Origin: Atopostipes sp043425375
GTDB lineage: Bacteria > Bacillota > Bacilli > Lactobacillales > Carnobacteriaceae_A
Direction: 5' to 3'
Assembly: GCA_043425375.1 (NCBI GenBank)
Contig: JBHWQC010000066.1
Span: 1 to 9,582 of the forward strand
DNA: 9,582 bases
The notes beneath the pieces are model-generated. The model was not told the DNA's origin. It worked only from the letters and a program-made list of their open reading frames with translations, and searched no databases. Below are positions 7,213 to 9,582 of the stretch, piece after piece. The translations under genes and the position numbers were made by a program. Every line of letters begins with the position of its first letter. Position 1 is the first letter of the stretch.

Positions 7213-7590
7213 TTATTTTGCCCGACTCTCGTACCGGACAAAAAAATACAGCACCAGCATCTGGACCGCAATCCAAGGGACAACAATTAATAGGACCGCA
7301 CTTGCTGGATTTAAAAGATATACCATATACACCACAAGAATAGCCATTCCCAACGTTCGTAGCAGTAAAAATACCACAAAGGCATTGAGGATTAGATAAA
7401 GGATACGGATATTTTTTGAATAAATAGTTTCTTGTGTAAAATAATTGATCGCTGTAGTGAGAATGTAAATCGAAAGATAACCTAGCAGATAGCCAAAAAT
7501 AGAGATCACTTCATTAGGGATAAGCAGGGCAAAAGTCGTTGGCAAAATAAGGACGGCTAACATTAACAAAGGATACCGCCAACGTTTCAT
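7213..7590 (-). CDS. Small four-helix membrane protein (tandem paralogue 2)
   Basis: A 125-residue, strongly hydrophobic protein of unknown function. Four likely membrane helices lie near residues 7-24, 31-50, 63-85 and 95-118, separated by short polar stretches such as TQETIYSKNIR. It is clearly a duplicate of the gene just upstream (7616-7981): about 40% identity by hand alignment, sharing MK--RYP at the start, GY--GYL-IY, K-IR--YLI-NA, and PW--VQ-L-L-FFV near the end. The ATG follows GAGGAG (7597-7602). The spacing to its paralogue is 25 bp and to the M42 peptidase 42 bp, indicating co-transcription. I recognise no family. Confidence 0.75.
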   Translation of the reverse strand: MKRWRYPLLMLAVLILPTTFALLIPNEVISIFGYLLGYLSIYILTTAINYFTQETIYSKNIRILYLILNAFVVFLLLRTLGMAILVVYMVYLLNPASAVLLIVVPWIAVQMLVLYFFVRYESRAK

Positions 7591-7615
7591 CTCATCACTC
7601 CTCAGCGCTTTTCTT

Positions 7616-7981
7616 TTATTTTAGCATATTGTCGCTTTGAACAAAAAAGAATAAGAGCAGCAGCTGCACACTCACCCAAGGCCAGCCGATAAATAGAATG
7701 ACTTCATTTAGATTGAGCGGCTGCCCGGCGTAAAGAAGCGCAATACTTCCGGTGAGTACGCCCCATAGTAAAAGAGCCACAATCGCGTTTATGATGAGAT
7801 AAGTCGTTCGAATTCGTTTAGGGTAAACTTCTTTATTGAGTATTTTATTGATTAATTTCATAACAGCATAAATTAATAAATATCCGACTATATACCCCGC
7901 AAGGCTGCTGACGATCGTCGCCAGCCACGTCGGAAATAAGAGGACGACTAAAAGCAAGAACGGATATCGGAGGTTTTTCAT
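7616..7981 (-). CDS. Small four-helix membrane protein (tandem paralogue 1)
   Basis: A 121-residue protein with about four membrane helices, paralogous to 7213-7590 except for a four-residue gap after the first helix. Conserved polar points inside the hydrophobic pattern (RYP near the N terminus, N-x-x-x-N-K-E-x-Y-P-K-R-I-R in the central loop, PW-SVQ before the last helix) suggest a maintained structure rather than a random hydrophobic ORF. The ribosome binding site is weak (CAGGGATTG before the ATG), unlike its partner. It is first in the probable three-gene operon, with a promoter candidate at 8008-8036, and diverges from the second NERD gene. No function can be assigned. Confidence 0.72.
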   Translation of the reverse strand: MKNLRYPFLLLVVLLFPTWLATIVSSLAGYIVGYLLIYAVMKLINKILNKEVYPKRIRTTYLIINAIVALLLWGVLTGSIALLYAGQPLNLNEVILFIGWPWVSVQLLLLFFFVQSDNMLK

Positions 7982-8007
7982 CGACTCAATCCCTGTGTTT
8001 TTTAATT

Positions 8008-8036
8008 ATTTTAAAATAGAAAAACGGATTTCGCAA
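8008..8036 (-). promoter_or_regulatory. Promoter candidate for the membrane protein/peptidase operon
   Basis: Minus strand TTGCGA (8031-8036), 17 bp, TAAAAT (8008-8013), just before the gene starting at 7981. It abuts the NERD box on the opposite strand, so the 106-bp divergent region probably serves both directions. Confidence 0.5.
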
Positions 8037-8069
8037 AAAAAAGCAAATATATATAGTAGGGGGTAATTT
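8036..8069 (+). promoter_or_regulatory. Conserved NERD upstream box, copy 2
   Basis: Plus strand, 18 bp before the GTG start: seven A, GCAAATATATAT, AGTAGGGGG, TAATTT. The first 19 bases are identical to the box before the first NERD gene and the G5 tract is shared. A TATATA hexamer (8050-8055) could be a -10; no good -35 is seen. Confidence 0.7.
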
Positions 8070-8087
8070 CAGAAAGGAAGTGGACAA

Positions 8088-9041
8088 GTGGTTCCAACAG
8101 AATATGAATTTGAGAAATGGGCTCGTTTGCGAGGACTTAATCGAGACAATCACTTTACAAGACTTGAAGCCGGTTTTATGGGGGAGGAAAAATTTTATCA
8201 GTACTTAAAGGAGTTTGGTTCCAAGCACTGGACCATTTTACGAAATAGATGGTTTAAAGACGGCAGCCCTTTTGAATGTGATTTCATCCTCATCGCGGGT
8301 CATGCGCTTTATGTGTTTGAGGTCAAAAATTACTTCGGAACATTTGTGTACGAAAAGGGGCAATCGTATTCGCGAGGGGTGCCGATTACTTATAATCCCA
8401 TTAACCAGGCGCGCAACGCGAGACTGCATCTACAGAGTCTTTTGCGACAGTATCCTGTCAAAGGCGCGCTCGTTTTTATCGGCGAGCACAATCAGGTGTG
8501 TATTAAGGATGATATTTTGGATATCCGCGTGCTTGAAACGAATGAAGTTTACGAATTTATTCAAACGATTAAACAGGAAGAGAAGCAATATACCCGCCGC
8601 TACTTAAATGCCAAGGAGATCGTTTCGCAATTGGAGCGTTTTGAGATGGATCCGCCCTATCTCCCCGCCCCTTATACACGGGAAGATATGGCGAGAGTCA
8701 AGACAGGTGTGTTCTGCGCCAACTGCCAAGAAAAAGTGCTGGTCAAGCGTGATAAATATGTGACCTGTTCTTGCGGTCTTCGCGAATCAAAAGAAGAAGC
8801 CATCGTTCGTACCGCCTGCGAATATGGGGTGTTGACGTATGGGCGGGATTTCACGGTGAATGATATTTACACATTCTTAGGGGGCTATCCGTCAAGAGAT
8901 TATTTAAGGGCGGTTTTAGGAAAATATTTTAAAATCAACCCAAGTGCGAAAGTATTGACTTTCTGTAATCCCAATAGAGAATTCGCTAAACTTACACATC
9001 AATTCGCATTTGAATTACCTAGATTTATGGTTTTAAAATGA
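8088..9041 (+). CDS. NERD-domain nuclease-like protein with C-terminal zinc ribbon (paralogue 2)
   Basis: A 317-residue protein of the same architecture as 2004-3041. The NERD domain (about residues 28-145) shows GFMGEEK (E33/E34), HWTILRNRWFKDG, FECD (D65), and YVFEVKN (E78, K80), then KGALVFIGEHNQV. The zinc ribbon is altered: C210, C213, C227, C229, so the second half is CXC instead of CXXC. A conserved tail domain carries EYGVLTYGRDFTV. The start is GTG with AAAGGAAG about 9 bases upstream; the preceding conserved box supports it. Divergent from the membrane protein operon, with the palindrome array starting 74 bp downstream. No secretion signal. NERD proteins are thought to be nuclease-related from fold comparisons; activity and target here are not deducible. 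Confidence 0.87.
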   Translation: MVPTEYEFEKWARLRGLNRDNHFTRLEAGFMGEEKFYQYLKEFGSKHWTILRNRWFKDGSPFECDFILIAGHALYVFEVKNYFGTFVYEKGQSYSRGVPITYNPINQARNARLHLQSLLRQYPVKGALVFIGEHNQVCIKDDILDIRVLETNEVYEFIQTIKQEEKQYTRRYLNAKEIVSQLERFEMDPPYLPAPYTREDMARVKTGVFCANCQEKVLVKRDKYVTCSCGLRESKEEAIVRTACEYGVLTYGRDFTVNDIYTFLGGYPSRDYLRAVLGKYFKINPSAKVLTFCNPNREFAKLTHQFAFELPRFMVLK

Positions 9042-9114
9042 AAATCCTAGTTAGCCTCTTTGTTATTTTGAACTCTGATCGTTTAGTCATGGCAAGAGAC
9101 CAGATACGAAGGAT

Positions 9115-9275
9115 ATTTACGTAAGATTCTGTTTTCACGTAAATAATTGTCTTTATTTACGTGAAATTCATTTTTGATGTTCGGCTAGTCTCAAAAAATA
9201 CGCGAGATTTTATTTTCGCGTATTTTTAATATTCTATTTACGCGAATTTTCATTTTTACGTAAATAATCACCCAA
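9115..9275. repeat. Four-unit array of imperfect palindromes, 40-41 bp period
   Basis: Units begin at 9115, 9155, 9196 and 9236. The first 30 bp of each follow the pattern ATTTACGYGARATTYT then ATTTTYACGTAAAT; the second half of unit 2 has decayed, and the last ~10 bp of each unit vary. Each intact unit is itself an inverted repeat (ATTTACG/CGTAAAT or AAATACGCGA/TCGCGTATTT). Adjacent units can also pair: a perfect 14-bp stem joins unit 1 to unit 2 (9133-9146 with 9153-9166). It lies in the 440-bp gap after the second NERD gene. Too few units, and spacers too short, for a CRISPR. Confidence 0.75.
9194..9227 (+). terminator. Possible terminator for the second NERD gene
   Basis: Unit 3 of the array forms a perfect 12-bp stem AAAAATACGCGA/TCGCGTATTTTT (9194-9205 with 9216-9227, 10-base loop) whose 3' arm ends in five T. 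The A-run and T-run symmetry would let it work in both directions. GC content in the stem is modest. Confidence 0.5.
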
Positions 9276-9376
9276 ATCGATGCGATTTAAAGCAAAACTA
9301 TAGTCAACCCTCTAAAAAGAATATAAAAATTCCCAGTCTAGGCCGATTAATCAATAAGCACCATAGAAAGGCGGTG

Positions 9377-9400
9377 GGTTTTCGCCTGAAAGCGAAAACC
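9377..9400. other. Isolated perfect hairpin
   Basis: GGTTTTCGC, six-base loop CTGAAA, GCGAAAACC: a perfect 9-bp stem in the intergenic region, flanked by GGCGGTG on the left and CTCCTAGCTCTAAGC on the right. No T-tract follows on either strand, so it is not an intrinsic terminator, and it lies before the predicted promoter at 9422, so it is not in that gene's leader. It could be a remnant end of an IS200/IS605-type element, whose ends are subterminal hairpins, but no transposase or TnpB is present and this is only a suggestion. Confidence 0.45.
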
Positions 9401-9421
9401 TCCTAGCTCTAAGCCCTTCCT

Positions 9422-9450
9422 TTGCATATTTCAAGCGGATTTCATACACT
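9422..9450 (+). promoter_or_regulatory. Promoter of the glycosylase-like gene
   Basis: TTGCAT (9422-9427), 17 bp, TACACT (9445-9450), placing a start near 9457 and a leader of about 25 nt containing AAAGG before the ATG. Confidence 0.6.
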
Positions 9451-9481
9451 TAGAGTGCATACAAGAGAAAGGTTGAGAAAG

Positions 9482-9582
9482 ATGACAAAAACAGCAGATG
9501 AAATTAAACAAGAAATTATGCAAGACCCTGAGAATGCGGCATTTACCGAGAAAGGCTGGGAGCCGATTTTTATCGCGCCGCC
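9482..9582 (+). CDS. Probable uracil-DNA glycosylase family protein, N-terminal fragment
   Basis: Only 33 codons are inside the window. The ATG at 9482 begins MTKTADEIKQEIMQDPENA and continues AFTEKGWEPIFIAPP to the edge. The pattern of a short helix, a D-P-x-N segment, FTEKG and a strand leading into P-P is, from memory, how Lactobacillales uracil-DNA-glycosylase-family proteins open, just before their IGQAPG active-site motif; that motif would lie beyond the edge and cannot be checked. AAAGG at 9468-9472 serves as ribosome binding site and a promoter lies at 9422-9450. The coding call is firm; the product call is moderate. Confidence 0.55.
   Translation, partial: MTKTADEIKQEIMQDPENAAFTEKGWEPIFIAP

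Noticed and set aside
8215..8607. A 130-codon ORF in another frame inside the second NERD gene
   Set aside because: No ribosome binding site and low-complexity composition; the NERD frame has conserved motifs along its full length.
9038..9124. A 28-codon ORF overlapping the stop of the second NERD gene (ATGA overlap)
   Set aside because: No ribosome binding site, no recognisable protein, and its stop falls inside the first repeat unit. Most likely chance.
9115..9275. Array as a CRISPR
   Set aside because: Only four units, variable segments of about 10 bp, one unit half-degenerate and no cas genes in the window.
9288..9310. Third, degenerate copy of the NERD upstream box (AAAGCAAAACTATAGT)
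   Set aside because: Lacks the G5 tract and the AT alternation and precedes no NERD gene; resemblance is within what A/T-rich sequence gives by chance.

Overview
The window looks like chromosome of a low-GC Gram-positive bacterium, most likely a lactic-acid-type Lactobacillales. I cannot fix the genus. The evidence is strong AAGGAG/GGAGG ribosome binding sites, A+T-rich sigma-A-like promoters, and the gene set pepF, coiA, mecA, spx, lplA and a YsdC-like M42 peptidase. Apart from the last 1.6 kb, every gene is on the minus strand.

Region 1 (1-4851) is the conserved Bacillota neighbourhood spx - mecA - coiA - pepF, read right to left. Spx is the thiol-stress RNA-polymerase regulator, MecA is the ClpC adaptor that in relatives destroys competence regulators, CoiA is a competence protein with a nuclease-like fold, and PepF is a cytoplasmic oligopeptidase (its 3' end lies outside the window). 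spx and mecA each have a recognisable promoter and intrinsic terminator. The unusual part is 1868-3270. A NERD-domain (nuclease-related) gene with a C-terminal zinc ribbon sits between mecA and coiA, and a 119-bp palindrome-rich repeat with inverted ends lies on each side of it in direct orientation (about 77% identical copies).

Region 2 (4906-7981) is core metabolism: lipoate-protein ligase, then a probable operon of two tandem paralogous four-helix membrane proteins followed by the M42 metallopeptidase, closed by a good terminator.

Region 3 (7982-9582) is accessory in character. A second NERD/zinc-ribbon gene, paralogous to the first, diverges on the plus strand. The two NERD genes share an almost identical 34-35 bp upstream box (poly-A, AT alternation, then a G5 tract), better conserved than the proteins themselves. 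Downstream of the second NERD gene is a four-unit array of imperfect palindromes with a 40-41 bp period, then an isolated perfect hairpin, a promoter, and the start of what looks like a uracil-DNA-glycosylase-family gene.

The most promising candidate for something undescribed is this two-locus NERD module: paralogous nuclease-like proteins, a shared upstream control box, and palindromic repeat clusters beside both genes. Its function is not evident from sequence.
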